NCBI RefSeq assembly: GCF_011493005.1
Contig: NZ_CP049158.1
Span: 62,001 to 126,000, forward strand
Direction of reading: 5' to 3'
DNA length: 64,000 nucleotides
From: Caballeronia sp. SBC1
GTDB taxonomy: Bacteria > Pseudomonadota > Gammaproteobacteria > Burkholderiales > Burkholderiaceae
The stretch's first letter is position 1. The number at the start of each line of letters is the position of its first letter. The notes under the pieces are model-generated. The model ran no database searches, was not told the origin of the DNA, and saw nothing but the letters and a program-made list of their open reading frames with translations. Below are positions 28,420-37,929 of this stretch, piece after piece. The position numbers and the translations under genes were made by a program.

Positions 28420-30686
28420 GCACGCCACGTCCGCAACAGCAACGCGTTGGTCACCACGCTCACGCTTGAGAACGCCATGGCTGCGCCCGCGAGCATCGGA
28501 TTGAGCAGTCCGAACGCGGCGAGCGGAATGCCGATCAGGTTGTACACGAACGCCCAGAACAGGTTCTGCTGGATCTTGCGATACGTGCGCCGCGCGATAT
28601 CGATGGCGTCCGCCACCAAGGCCGGATCGCCGCGCATCAGCGTGATGCCGGCGGCTTCCATGGCGACGTCGGTGCCGGTCGCCATCGCAATGCCGATATC
28701 GGCGGCGGCGAGCGCGGGTGCGTCGTTGATGCCGTCGCCAGCCATCGCCACCGCGCCTTGTGCCGATGCCTTGAGTTCCGCGATCACGCGCGCCTTGTCG
28801 GCGGGGAGCATGTGCGCGTGAACGGCGTCGGGTGCAATGCCGAGCGATTTCGCCACGCTGGCCGCGCTGCCGGCGTTATCGCCTGTGAGCAGGACACTTT
28901 TGATGCCCATCGCGCGCAACCGCTCGATTGCTGCGCGCGCGCCGGGTTTCAGCGAGTCGCCGAACGCGAACAGGGCCAGCACGCGCGGTGTCACAGCGCG
29001 TGAAAGATCACCTGCGCCGCGGGTCGCGCCCAGATCCACCAGCCACGACACGGTATTCCCAAGCTGTTCCAGTTCCGCCGCGCGTGTTGCCAACCGTTCC
29101 GGCGCGACCAGCCGCAACTCGTCGAGCCAACGATCGCTGGCTATCGCCAGATGGCGTTCGCCTATGCGCGCCTCGACACCGCGCCCGGCGACCGCTTTCG
29201 CATCGCTTGCAGTAACGGCCTCAATCCGCTCGTCATCGGCAACAGCAACAACCGCGCGCGCCAGCGGATGATCGCTAAGTCGCTGAACGGCTGCTGCCAG
29301 CCCCAAAGCTTCTGCGCGGTCCACGCCTTCATCCGCCTCAAACGCCGTCATGGACGGCTTGCCGACAGTCAGCGTGCCGGTTTTATCGAAGGCGACAATC
29401 CTGATCCGATGCGCCATTTCCAGCGCCTGCGGATCCTTGATCAACACACCGTGCCGCGCCGCGACACCCGTTCCGGCCATGATCGCGGCGGGCGTCGCCA
29501 GTCCGAGCGCGCACGGACAGGCGATCACGAGCACCGCGACCGCGTTCAGCACGGCCGTTTCCACGCCCGCGCCCATCAACAGCCAGCCGATCAGCGTCAC
29601 GAGCGCGATTCCCAGGATTACCGGCACGAATATCGCCGATACCCGGTCCACCAGCCGCTGAATAGGCGCCTTCTCGGCCTGCGCCGATTCAACCAGCCGG
29701 ATGATCCGTGCGAGCGTGGTCTCAGCGCCGGTTGCGGTCGTTTCAACAGCGATCACGCCTTCTCCGTTGATCGAACCCGCGGTCACGCGTGCCCCCGTTT
29801 CCTTCGCCACGGGCAGGCTTTCGCCGGTAATCAGCGATTCATCTACGTGCGTGCGGCCTTCGCGAATCAGACCGTCGACCGGCAGGCGCTCACCCGGCCG
29901 CACGATTGCGATGTCGCCGTTGCGTACATCCGCGAGTGCGATGTCGCGTTCGTTCCCGGTCGCCGCATCGCGAATCCGTGCGCGCTCTGGGCGCAGCGCG
30001 TCGAGCGCGCGAATGGCGTCGGTGGTTTGCCGCTTGGCACGCGCTTCCAGCCATTTGCCGAAGCGCACGAGCGTGATCACCACCGCCGCCGCTTCGAAAT
30101 AGAGATGAGCAGACTCGCCGGGATGCGCGAACAGTTCGTACACGCTCAGGCCCCAGGCGGCTGAGGTTCCGAGCGCCACGAGCAGATCCATGTTGCCTTC
30201 GCCAGAACGGGCCGCCTTGAAACCGCCGACATAAAAGCGCGCGCCAAGCACGAATTGCACGATGCTGGCGAGCGCCAGCGATACCCAGACGCCAAGATGC
30301 AGATTCAGCCCGAGCATGGGCAGCACAAGCGGCAGCGTCAGCAGCGCGGACACGATCACTGCCACGAGTTCGCCCGTGTGGGCGGACGCGGCCACGGGCG
30401 CGGCTTCCGGTTCAATGAACGTCGCTTCGTAGCCGGCCTTGGTCACGGCGGCGACAAGTTGCTCGCGCGACACGGACATATCGGCGTGGATGGTCGCTTT
30501 TTCGGTCGCCAGATTGACCGACACCTGTCCCACGCCTGGCACCTTGGCCAGCGCCTTTTCGACACGCCGCACGCACGACGCGCACGTCATCCCGCCGATA
30601 GCAAATTCAGCGGTGGCGGACCCGCCAGAAGCGACAGAAGCAGCAGCGGCCGCAGGATTGGCGGTTGGGACAGACGATGCGGACAT
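28335..30686 (-). CDS. copA: Cu(I)-exporting P1B-type ATPase CopA
   Basis: This inner-membrane pump exports Cu(I) from the cytoplasm. In order: one N-terminal heavy-metal-associated domain with GMTCASC, membrane helices, the TGES actuator motif ([11 protein letters not shown]), the ion-site [10 protein letters not shown] in the sixth helix, the phosphorylation motif DKTGTLT, and the ATP-binding hinge [12 protein letters not shown] chose ATG 30686 (783 residues) because AGGAAG stands 7 bp upstream; ATG 30716 is ten codons earlier with no site. A copper-regulator-type promoter lies at 30738-30768. It overlaps cdhB tail to tail by 85 bp. Confidence 0.95.
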   Translation of the reverse strand: MSASSVPTANPAAAAASVASGGSATAEFAIGGMTCASCVRRVEKALAKVPGVGQVSVNLATEKATIHADMSVSREQLVAAVTKAGYEATFIEPEAAPVAASAHTGELVAVIVSALLTLPLVLPMLGLNLHLGVWVSLALASIVQFVLGARFYVGGFKAARSGEGNMDLLVALGTSAAWGLSVYELFAHPGESAHLYFEAAAVVITLVRFGKWLEARAKRQTTDAIRALDALRPERARIRDAATGNERDIALADVRNGDIAIVRPGERLPVDGLIREGRTHVDESLITGESLPVAKETGARVTAGSINGEGVIAVETTATGAETTLARIIRLVESAQAEKAPIQRLVDRVSAIFVPVILGIALVTLIGWLLMGAGVETAVLNAVAVLVIACPCALGLATPAAIMAGTGVAARHGVLIKDPQALEMAHRIRIVAFDKTGTLTVGKPSMTAFEADEGVDRAEALGLAAAVQRLSDHPLARAVVAVADDERIEAVTASDAKAVAGRGVEARIGERHLAIASDRWLDELRLVAPERLATRAAELEQLGNTVSWLVDLGATRGAGDLSRAVTPRVLALFAFGDSLKPGARAAIERLRAMGIKSVLLTGDNAGSAASVAKSLGIAPDAVHAHMLPADKARVIAELKASAQGAVAMAGDGINDAPALAAADIGIAMATGTDVAMEAAGITLMRGDPALVADAIDIARRTYRKIQQNLFWAFVYNLIGIPLAAFGLLNPMLAGAAMAFSSVSVVTNALLLRTWRAQAGLVPSDAAADADARGPDGKPITRPA

Positions 30687-30737
30687 GACGAGGCTTCCTG
30701 GTTCAGTGTGAGCCATTAAATTCAGCTCGATGTGACC

Positions 30738-30768
30738 AGTATCGACATTCCAATCATTGGAAGGTCAA
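30738..30768 (-). promoter_or_regulatory. MerR/CueR-type copA promoter with 19-bp spacer
   Basis: Read on the minus strand: TTGACC (-35, 30768-30763), a 19-base spacer containing the dyad TTCCAATGATTGGAA, then GATACT (-10, 30743-30738). An over-long 19-bp spacer with a dyad inside is the mark of MerR-family copper activators (CueR/HmrR). No merR-type gene is adjacent, so the regulator must act in trans. Confidence 0.8.
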
Positions 30769-31070
30769 GGTGTATTTTCAATAGGAGGGGGCGCGTTGAA
30801 CAAGAAAGTCGGCGATATATAACCGGATGCTCCCTGGGAAATAACCAGTGCGTCAGAACCGCTTTCAATTTCATGACAAACAGGATTTGCCCGCGCCACG
30901 TGAGCGCGCAAAATGCCGTGCTCGCCCAAGCTTGCGTCGAATTCGAATGGCACGTGGTTCGCGTCGAGGCCGTTGGCGCCATGCGTGACAAGGGCGGCAA
31001 GCGGATTGTCGGCCATTAGCCGATGTAAAACCTCGGCGCGTTTCTCTTCGAAGCAGGAGGGCAGATACAT
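30765..31070 (-). pseudogene. Truncated PaiB-like FMN-binding transcriptional regulator
   Basis: The 101-residue frame starts MYLPSCFEEKRAEVLHRLM and continues LAALVTHGANGLDANHVPFE and ILRAHVARANPV, a clear match in style to the N-terminal half of PaiB-family FMN-binding regulators (normally over 200 residues). After SQGASGYISPTF the similarity stops and the frame ends inside the -35 element of the copA promoter. The C-terminal half is therefore missing, probably lost by a deletion that brought the copA promoter here. Remnant called from recollection of the family; no second fragment seen nearby. Confidence 0.65.
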
Positions 31071-31342
31071 CGGCGGCTCGCGAACGGATTAGAAAAAACT
31101 GGCTAAAAAAACCGAAAAAAATCATGTTACGCGATGCCTGCATCGGTCGAAACTTTTCTGAAACCGCGGCGGAGGCGTTCAGGGGCGTTACGCGCTCCTT
31201 GCCTATCGTCATTGGATAAGATAAAAACCGTTTTCAAGATAGATTAAGCGCCGTGACGCGGATTGGCAGAAGACCGGGAGACGAGGACCGGCCTGCGCAC
31301 TCGACGAACGAAGTGAAAGCCTTAAACAGATCCTTAAATCGA

Positions 31343-32845
31343 ATGAAAAATAATCGACGCTGGGCAATTTCGTTGTACGCGGCGCTATGGGTGGCTGCTG
31401 GTTTGAGCAGTTTGGCGGTACTTGGCGGGTGCGCGACGCAGGCGCCCGTCGTGACCAGCGGGGATGGCTGGCGCAAGGATCAGGTGGCGGACGCTTATGT
31501 GTTTGGATATCCGCTGGTGGTCTCGGATATTGCACGGGAGAAAGCCACGGGCGGCGATGCGTCCCGGCCCGGTCAGGCGCCCGTGAATACGCTGCGGCAT
31601 GCGACGGCGCTGCCGCCGGTCGGCGTGTCGGGGCGGCCGAGCGTGGATACGCTGGAATCGACCGCGTGGCTGGATGTCTCCAGCGGCCCGGTGCTGGTAT
31701 CGCTTCCGAATACGCCGAATACGCTGCATGGCCGTTATTACGATGCCCGCGCCTTCGATGCCTGGACCAACGTGATCTACTCCAGCATCCCACACGGGCA
31801 GGATCAGGCCGTGCCGGTGAAAAGAAAGCTGAGTATGAAGGCGGCGCGAGCGGCCAGGCTGGCGGCGCAACAGGGCAATGTGATTGCGTTTGTCCCGGTG
31901 GGTTATACGGGAACGCTTCCTGACGGTGTGACGCGGGTTGAAACTCCGACCCGCTACGTGTGGCTTTCCATTCGTGTGCGTGTGAATGGCCAACGTGACG
32001 TGCGCGAGGCGCGCAAGCTGCAGACGGCGATGACCATAGAAGCCCCTTCCGCCGATAAAACCAGCGCTGCGACGGCCGGCAGTGCGTGGCCGAACGTGAC
32101 AGCCAGCACGCCGACGGTGGTAACAGGCACGGGCGGCGACAGAGCCGATTCGCTCGATGCCACCGCGTTTTTCACGCGTCTTGCGAAGGCGTTGCAGGAC
32201 AATCCGCCGGCGCCGAATGATCCGCACGCCGTCACTTTGCTCGGCGACCTTGGCGTGAAGGCCGGCGAGCCGGTGCAGTTCCGTCCTGCGGATGCTGATT
32301 TGCTGGCGACCGGCCTTGCCGATGGCCGTACGCGGGTGGACACGGTGCCGTCGAATGCGATCAGTCGTAACGGCTGGGTTTGGTTCGGCGATGGCGCGGG
32401 CAATTACGACACCGACTACACGTTGCGCGCGTTCCTGGCGCGGCGGCAGCCGGGTACCGGCACGAAGGACGACGAGGTGAAGCCGGTGGCATTCTCCGAC
32501 AGCGACGGCCACGCGCTGAATGGTGCAAATGAGTATGTATTGCACTTTGCGCCGAACCAGTTGCCGCCGGTGCGCGGGTTCTGGACGTTGACTGCGTATA
32601 CGAAAGACGGTGCGTTAATCGACGACAAGACGCTGCGGCTTTCGCTGAATGACCGGGACCGGTTAAAGAAGAACCGTGATGGATCCGTCGATATTTCCGT
32701 GTCGGCTGCGGAGCCTGCGAAGGCACGGGTTTCGAACTGGTTGCCGGCGCCCGATGGTGATTTTCAGTTGATGTTCCGGCTGTATGCGCCGAAGGCAGAA
32801 GCTTCGAATGGGACGTGGGCGCCACCGGCAATTGAGCGGCAATAA
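31343..32845 (+). CDS. DUF1254/DUF1214 domain lipoprotein
   Basis: A 500-residue exported protein starting MKNNRRW, with a hydrophobic signal and lipobox LGGC (Cys about residue 29). The following DUF1254 segment includes DAYVFGYPLVV and the TLESTAWLDVSSGPVLVSLPNT region. The C-terminal DUF1214 part contains FAPNQLPPVRGFWTLTAYTKDG. These paired domains occur in many proteobacterial envelope proteins without an agreed function. ATG 31343 is preferred over an upstream in-frame ATG (31253) because it gives a proper lipoprotein signal. Neighbours give no clue. Confidence 0.8.
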   Translation: MKNNRRWAISLYAALWVAAGLSSLAVLGGCATQAPVVTSGDGWRKDQVADAYVFGYPLVVSDIAREKATGGDASRPGQAPVNTLRHATALPPVGVSGRPSVDTLESTAWLDVSSGPVLVSLPNTPNTLHGRYYDARAFDAWTNVIYSSIPHGQDQAVPVKRKLSMKAARAARLAAQQGNVIAFVPVGYTGTLPDGVTRVETPTRYVWLSIRVRVNGQRDVREARKLQTAMTIEAPSADKTSAATAGSAWPNVTASTPTVVTGTGGDRADSLDATAFFTRLAKALQDNPPAPNDPHAVTLLGDLGVKAGEPVQFRPADADLLATGLADGRTRVDTVPSNAISRNGWVWFGDGAGNYDTDYTLRAFLARRQPGTGTKDDEVKPVAFSDSDGHALNGANEYVLHFAPNQLPPVRGFWTLTAYTKDGALIDDKTLRLSLNDRDRLKKNRDGSVDISVSAAEPAKARVSNWLPAPDGDFQLMFRLYAPKAEASNGTWAPPAIERQ

Positions 32846-32882
32846 TTTTTCAGGTTTTTCGCTTGCGCCGACGGGCGGGGGG

Positions 32883-33135
32883 CGGTCGGGGTCAATGCCG
32901 GGTTGGTGCTTTCGGCCTTAGTGGTCTGCGTGAGTTGGCTATTTTCTTTATCACTATTAGCCACTGTGCGTGGCGGCACGTCATTTCTTTGTCCAAAGCG
33001 ACAAAGAAACGAAGCAAAGAAAACGCTTTCAAACCACGCTACCCTAAGTGTCCACAGCGTGCAGTTTCTATTCATAGGTGCCCCAAAAGCACGGTGCTCG
33101 CCAGAGCCACGGATGTGTGAACCCCTCTTTCTCCG
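32883..33135 (+). repeat. Long inverted repeat, copy A
   Basis: About 253 bp running from CGGTCGGGGTCAATGCC to ACCCCTCTTTCTC, repeated in inverted orientation at 33433-33685 with roughly 85-90% identity by eye. It contains a near-palindrome (TTTCTTTGT at 32984-32992 and ACAAAGAAA at 33001-33009). Frames inside it look like annotation artefacts. It follows the DUF1254 stop by 37 bp. I recall this type of intergenic element from Burkholderiaceae genomes; copy number was not checked. Confidence 0.85.
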
Positions 33136-33432
33136 AACACGGATACCCACACGCTTCGCCACCAGTGACTGAACCTGCCCAAGGAACACCCCGCGCTATC
33201 CGCGTAAACCGCCCTCCGAATTTGTATGCATGTCGGGCCTCGCAGCCGAACCCGCCTAAGAAACAACGCCGCAGGATGCGTCAGGCCGTAACCCGCGAAA
33301 ATAACAGCGCAAACCGAGCAGCTAACGCATCAAGAAACGGAGGCAGTCAAAATACGTGAGGCCGTGCGGGTTCCTTGGTAACTGGTGCTTGCCCGAGAGC
33401 GTTGGGGGCGAAGCGTGTTCGTGTCAGGATTC

Positions 33433-33685
33433 GCGAGAAGGAGGGGTTCAAACATCAGTGGCTCTGGCGAGCACCGTGCTTTTGGGGTACCCATGTATCA
33501 GAACTGCACGCTGTGCACACTTATGAGCCCTCGTTTTGAAAGCGTTTTCTTTGCTTCGTTTCTTTGTCGCTTTGGACAAAGAAATGACGTGCCGCCACGC
33601 ACAGTGGCTAACAGTGATAAAGAAAACAACCAACTCACGCAGACCACTGAGGCCGAAAGCACCAACCCGGCATTGACCCCGACCG
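33433..33685 (-). repeat. Long inverted repeat, copy B
   Basis: Reverse-complement partner of the element at 32883-33135; the two could fold into a long cruciform or hairpin around a 297-bp spacer. Weaker similarity extends inward towards the spacer (CACGCTTCGCC and CCAAGGAAC blocks). The spacer and the stretch up to the DUF748 start at 33837 hold no recognisable gene, so the whole 32846-33836 interval is repeat plus unassigned DNA. Confidence 0.85.
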
Positions 33686-33836
33686 TGAACGCCGAAAGCA
33701 CTAACCCCAAACCCCAAGTGCGAACGGCCTCCTTTGGGGTTCAATTTGCCCGCACAGCGTCGTATACTCAGGCCTCCTGTTTCCCAAGGCTGCGTGTGGC
33801 TCGTGCCCGCGCGCGCGGCCGCGCTACGAGGCACGC

Positions 33837-36800
33837 ATGGCAAGCCTGAACAAGACTTCCCTGACATCCGCCGGGCGTAGCCTGCTTAAAGGCGTGAACT
33901 CGGTAGCGCAAGCCCGGCGCACTCGGCGCATTGTGATCGGGCTCCTGCTCGCCGTCATCGTAATCGGCCTGCTCGGCTTTTTCGCGGCTCCTCCGCTCAT
34001 TCGACATATCGCGGAGCAGCAACTCTCAGCACAACTCGATCGCCCGGCCAGCATCGAACGAATCGCGCTTAATCCCTATACGCTCAGTTTCGAAGCCGAC
34101 CGCGTGCATATTGGCGAAGCGCCCGCAAACCTGGGCGCGGGAGCCAAAAGCGGTGATTTCGTCGATATAGAACGCCTGATCGTCCGCCCGTGGTGGTCGT
34201 CGTTATTTCGACTCGCGCCAATCATCAACGAACTCAAGATCGATTCACCACGCTTTCATATCGTGCGATTCGACGCGCAACGCTTTAACTTCTCCGATCT
34301 CGTTGAAAAGTTCTTGAAGCCTTCAGCGAATCCGTCCACCAAACCGGCGCGATTCTCCGTATCGAATATTCGCGTGGAAAATGGCCGGATCGATTTCGAC
34401 GACCGCCTGCTTAAAACGCATCACGTAATCGATCGCTGGTCGATCGGGATTCCGTTCATCGCCAATCTCCCGTCTACCACCGACTTGTTCGTGACGCCTT
34501 CGCTGCAGGCGCGCATTGATGGTTCGCCGTTGTCTATCCACGGACGCACGAAGCCGTTCTCCGAGTCGCGCGAGTCGGAGATCGCGCTGCAACTCGACGG
34601 CCTCGACGTGCCGCAAATAGTGTCGTACGCGCCTGCTTCGTTGCCGGTCGCGGTCAAGAGCGGACGCTTGTCGACGAACCTCGATGTGAGCTTTGCGCTC
34701 AGCGCTGACGCTCCCGTGATTCGTATCAAAGGGACCGCAGATCTCGCGGATCTGGCCGTGACGGACAAGCAGGATGCACCGCTGTTCGCCGCGCAAACGT
34801 TGCATGTGAATGCAGCGAACCTTGAGCCGTTGCGCAATGTGTATCGACTGGATGAAGTGCGTTTGACGCAACCTGACGTAAAACTCTCCCGCGATAAATC
34901 CGGCGCATTCAACTTCGAAAAACTGAGCGCATCAACGCCTGCTTCCCAGACAGCTTCGACGCCCGCCAGCGATGCAAAACCCGCCGACGCCGCAGCACAA
35001 CCGCTCGACCTAGCGATCAAACATCTGGCGATTGAGCAAGGCCATATAGTCTTCGACGACCGCTTGATGGCGCAACCCGCCACGCTCGGACTGACTGCCC
35101 TGAACGTGACGCTCGACAACTTTTCCACGCTCGGCAAACCCCCGGCGCGCTATACGCTCAAGACGGCCTTCGATCACGGCGGCGGGCTCGACGCGTCGGG
35201 TAGTTTCACGCTGCCGGGGAAGAATGCGGACGCAAAACTCGCGCTGAGCGACTTGCCGCTGGCGCCTTTACAACCCTACGTGGCGAACGCGGTGGCGGCT
35301 CGTATCACCGACGGTTCGCTCGGCGCAAATTTGCCGTTGCAAGTGGACTGGTCGAAGCTCGAGCCGTCCATTCAGGTCGGCGCCGGCGATGTCACGCTCA
35401 AGTCGCTGAAGCTCGTGCCGACTACAGCGAACACCGCACCCATCACGCTGGCGTCAGCAGAAGCGAAGATCCAGAAGATCGATGTTGCAGCACGCACGGC
35501 GGCGATGGATAGCGTCGTGCTGAACGGTCTTTCCATCGATGCAAAACGCCTGAAGGATGGCAGTATCGATCTCACCGCGCTCGCCGGTCCGCACGAAACC
35601 GCGCCGGAAGCCAGCGCGACGCGCAAGGTCGAAAAGGCGAACGAGGCGGGTCCGGCGTGGCGTTATCAAATCGCGCAGGTGTCGCTCAACGACAGCAGCG
35701 CCGACTTCACCGACGAATCCACGCCGCACCCGGTAAAACTGCATATCGCGCCGTTGCAGTTGGACATCAAGCAAGTCACCGACGACCTGACGAAACCGCT
35801 CGCCATCGACGGCAAGCTGACGATGAACGGCAAAGGCGCGCTCGCCGTGGCCGGCAAGCTAACCGCGAAACCGCTGAGCCTTGCGCTGCATATTGACGCC
35901 AGCGAACTGGACGCATCGGCGTTCGAGCCGTACTTCGGCGGCAACCTGAACGCGACGGTTTCCAGCGCGCTGCTGAGCGCAAACGGCGACGCGTCGTTCT
36001 CAGGCGCTGGACGCGCGCTGAAGGCCGGTTACAAGGGCGATGTGTCGTTGTCGAATGTGCGGCTGATCGACCGGTTGAATTCGGACCCGCTGGCCGGCTG
36101 GAAACTGCTCGGCCTGACAAAACTGAATGCCCGCTACGACGAACGAGGCGCGGACGTCGAGGCCGCGCGCGTCACGTTCGCGAACTTCTATGGCCGCGTG
36201 CTGCTGGACGCGCAAGGCAAGCTCAATCTCCGCGATATCGTGGCGCAGGACAAGGGCGCGGCCTCCACGCAAGTCGGCGCCTCCACGGCGGCTTCTGCGT
36301 CTATCGCGTCTACGCCGGCTGCGAAACCTGCCGCGCCGAAAACCGCGGCGTCATCGGCGAATTTGCGCTTTGGCCAGCTCGTGCTGCAAAACGGCCGTGT
36401 GACTTACACCGATAACTTCATCAAGCCGAATTTCACCGCTAACCTGGTCTCGATCACGGGCACTATCGGCGCATTCGGCACGCACTCGACCACGCCCGCG
36501 CCCGTCGATGTCGCCGCGAAACTGTCCGCGAACGGACCGGTATCGATCAAAGGGGTGGTGAATCCGCTGATCGCGAAACCGTCGCTGGATCTGACTGCGA
36601 GCGCGCACGACGTAGAGTTGCCGAATATCTCGCCGTATTCCACCAAATATGCGGGTTATCCGATCACGAAGGGCAAGCTCAACGTCGATCTGCACTACAT
36701 GCTCGCCGACGAAAAGCTCACCGCGAACAATCATCTTTTCATCGATCAACTCACGTTCGGCGATCACGTCGACAACACCACCGCGACCCATTTGCCGGTG

Positions 36801-37547
36801 CGGCTCGCGGTATCGTTGCTGAAGAATTCGAAGGGCGAGATCGACGTCAACATTCCCGTTTCCGGCTCGCTTTCGGATCCGCAATTCTCGATCGGTGCGC
36901 TGGTGTGGACAGCAATCCTGCACCTTGTCGAGCGCGCGGTAACTGCGCCGTTCTCGCTGCTGGCGAATGCGTTTGGCGGCAAGAACCCTGAAGAACTCGG
37001 CTACGTGGAATTCGATCCGGGCTCAGCCACGTTGAGCGACGCGGCGAAGGAGAAACTCGACACCATCGCGAAGGCCCTGACCGACAAGCCGTCGATCACG
37101 CTGGAGATATCGGCGCGGGTGGACCCGGCGCTGGACGAACCCGGTTTGCGCGCGGCCTATGTCGACCGGCAAGTGCGCCTCTCGAAAATGAAGGACGCGA
37201 GCGAAGACAATCCGAACATCAATCCGTCGAGCATCCCGATTTCCGCCGATGAATACAGCAAGTTCCTGACGAAAGCGTACAAAGGCGCGGATTTCAAGAA
37301 ACCGCGCAACCTGATCGGCATGACGAAGTCCGTGCCCGACGCCGACGTGAAAGCCGCGCTGGAGGAGCACGCACCGGTGGACGAGGGCGCGCTCGGTGCG
37401 CTTGCGCAGCGCCGGGCGGAGGTGGTGAAGGAGTATTTTGAGGGCAAGATCGACAGCAAGCGGATCTTCATCGTCGCGCCGCACCTCAACGCCGATGGCA
37501 TCAAGGACAAGGGGGCACCCACGCGGGTAGACTTCGGCCTGAAGTGA
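33837..37547 (+). CDS. DUF748/AsmA-like large envelope protein
   Basis: A 1236-residue protein with a single N-terminal membrane anchor (IVIGLLLAVIVIGLLGFFA, residues about 30-50) and a long periplasmic part of AsmA/DUF748 beta-repeats. Recurrent units resemble VENGRIDFDDRLLK, IEQGHIVFDDRLM and LQNGRVTYTDNFI. A C-terminal region (GYVEFDPGSATLSDAAKEKL) looks like an OmpA-type peptidoglycan-binding fold variant. AsmA-like proteins are thought to move phospholipid between membranes; extending that to this protein is inference. Two Ala/Thr/Pro-rich linkers (near residues 375 and 815) separate blocks. Confidence 0.85.
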   Translation: MASLNKTSLTSAGRSLLKGVNSVAQARRTRRIVIGLLLAVIVIGLLGFFAAPPLIRHIAEQQLSAQLDRPASIERIALNPYTLSFEADRVHIGEAPANLGAGAKSGDFVDIERLIVRPWWSSLFRLAPIINELKIDSPRFHIVRFDAQRFNFSDLVEKFLKPSANPSTKPARFSVSNIRVENGRIDFDDRLLKTHHVIDRWSIGIPFIANLPSTTDLFVTPSLQARIDGSPLSIHGRTKPFSESRESEIALQLDGLDVPQIVSYAPASLPVAVKSGRLSTNLDVSFALSADAPVIRIKGTADLADLAVTDKQDAPLFAAQTLHVNAANLEPLRNVYRLDEVRLTQPDVKLSRDKSGAFNFEKLSASTPASQTASTPASDAKPADAAAQPLDLAIKHLAIEQGHIVFDDRLMAQPATLGLTALNVTLDNFSTLGKPPARYTLKTAFDHGGGLDASGSFTLPGKNADAKLALSDLPLAPLQPYVANAVAARITDGSLGANLPLQVDWSKLEPSIQVGAGDVTLKSLKLVPTTANTAPITLASAEAKIQKIDVAARTAAMDSVVLNGLSIDAKRLKDGSIDLTALAGPHETAPEASATRKVEKANEAGPAWRYQIAQVSLNDSSADFTDESTPHPVKLHIAPLQLDIKQVTDDLTKPLAIDGKLTMNGKGALAVAGKLTAKPLSLALHIDASELDASAFEPYFGGNLNATVSSALLSANGDASFSGAGRALKAGYKGDVSLSNVRLIDRLNSDPLAGWKLLGLTKLNARYDERGADVEAARVTFANFYGRVLLDAQGKLNLRDIVAQDKGAASTQVGASTAASASIASTPAAKPAAPKTAASSANLRFGQLVLQNGRVTYTDNFIKPNFTANLVSITGTIGAFGTHSTTPAPVDVAAKLSANGPVSIKGVVNPLIAKPSLDLTASAHDVELPNISPYSTKYAGYPITKGKLNVDLHYMLADEKLTANNHLFIDQLTFGDHVDNTTATHLPVRLAVSLLKNSKGEIDVNIPVSGSLSDPQFSIGALVWTAILHLVERAVTAPFSLLANAFGGKNPEELGYVEFDPGSATLSDAAKEKLDTIAKALTDKPSITLEISARVDPALDEPGLRAAYVDRQVRLSKMKDASEDNPNINPSSIPISADEYSKFLTKAYKGADFKKPRNLIGMTKSVPDADVKAALEEHAPVDEGALGALAQRRAEVVKEYFEGKIDSKRIFIVAPHLNADGIKDKGAPTRVDFGLK

Positions 37548-37929
37548 CGAAGGCGACGAGGCAGCGCGACGCGGGTGAAAAACATGCGGATTTTAGGCAT
37601 ACGCTGAAGACGGTTCGCGCCGAAGAACCTGCGTCGTGGGAACGGCCTCGACCATCGGCATTCTCGCCAATCCGCGCTACACTCATTTCATGAATGCGAC
37701 GGCGCATCGCGGCGCGCATGACGGGAACGCGGAGTGGCTAAGAACTGCCAGGCGTTGCGCGGAGCGGCTCGTCGCTCGACGTAATGTCCGGCCGCGTTTT
37801 CGAACTCACCGCGCTTCATCGCAAAGCCGTCGCACGAGCCGTATAAAGTAAGCGCTTCGCGCGAAGCGCCCACGGCGTTCAGGCTCTCCACACCCGAATC
37901 CAGCGCTGCACAACCTGCAGGAGAATCCC
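37548..37929. other. Intergenic region with one weak minus-strand frame
   Basis: The 382 bp between the DUF748 gene and the DedA gene contain no firm gene. A minus-strand frame, 37688-37891 from a GTG, gives 67 residues beginning VESLNAVGASREALTLYG with plausible codon use. It has no recognised relative and might be a remnant. The DedA promoter must lie here. Confidence 0.35.

Noticed and set aside
32863..33849. Frames of about 85-150 codons on both strands in the repeat interval
   Set aside because: They lie in the two copies of the inverted repeat, encode mirror versions of the same Lys/Arg-rich peptides and lack ribosome sites; they are by-products of the repeat.
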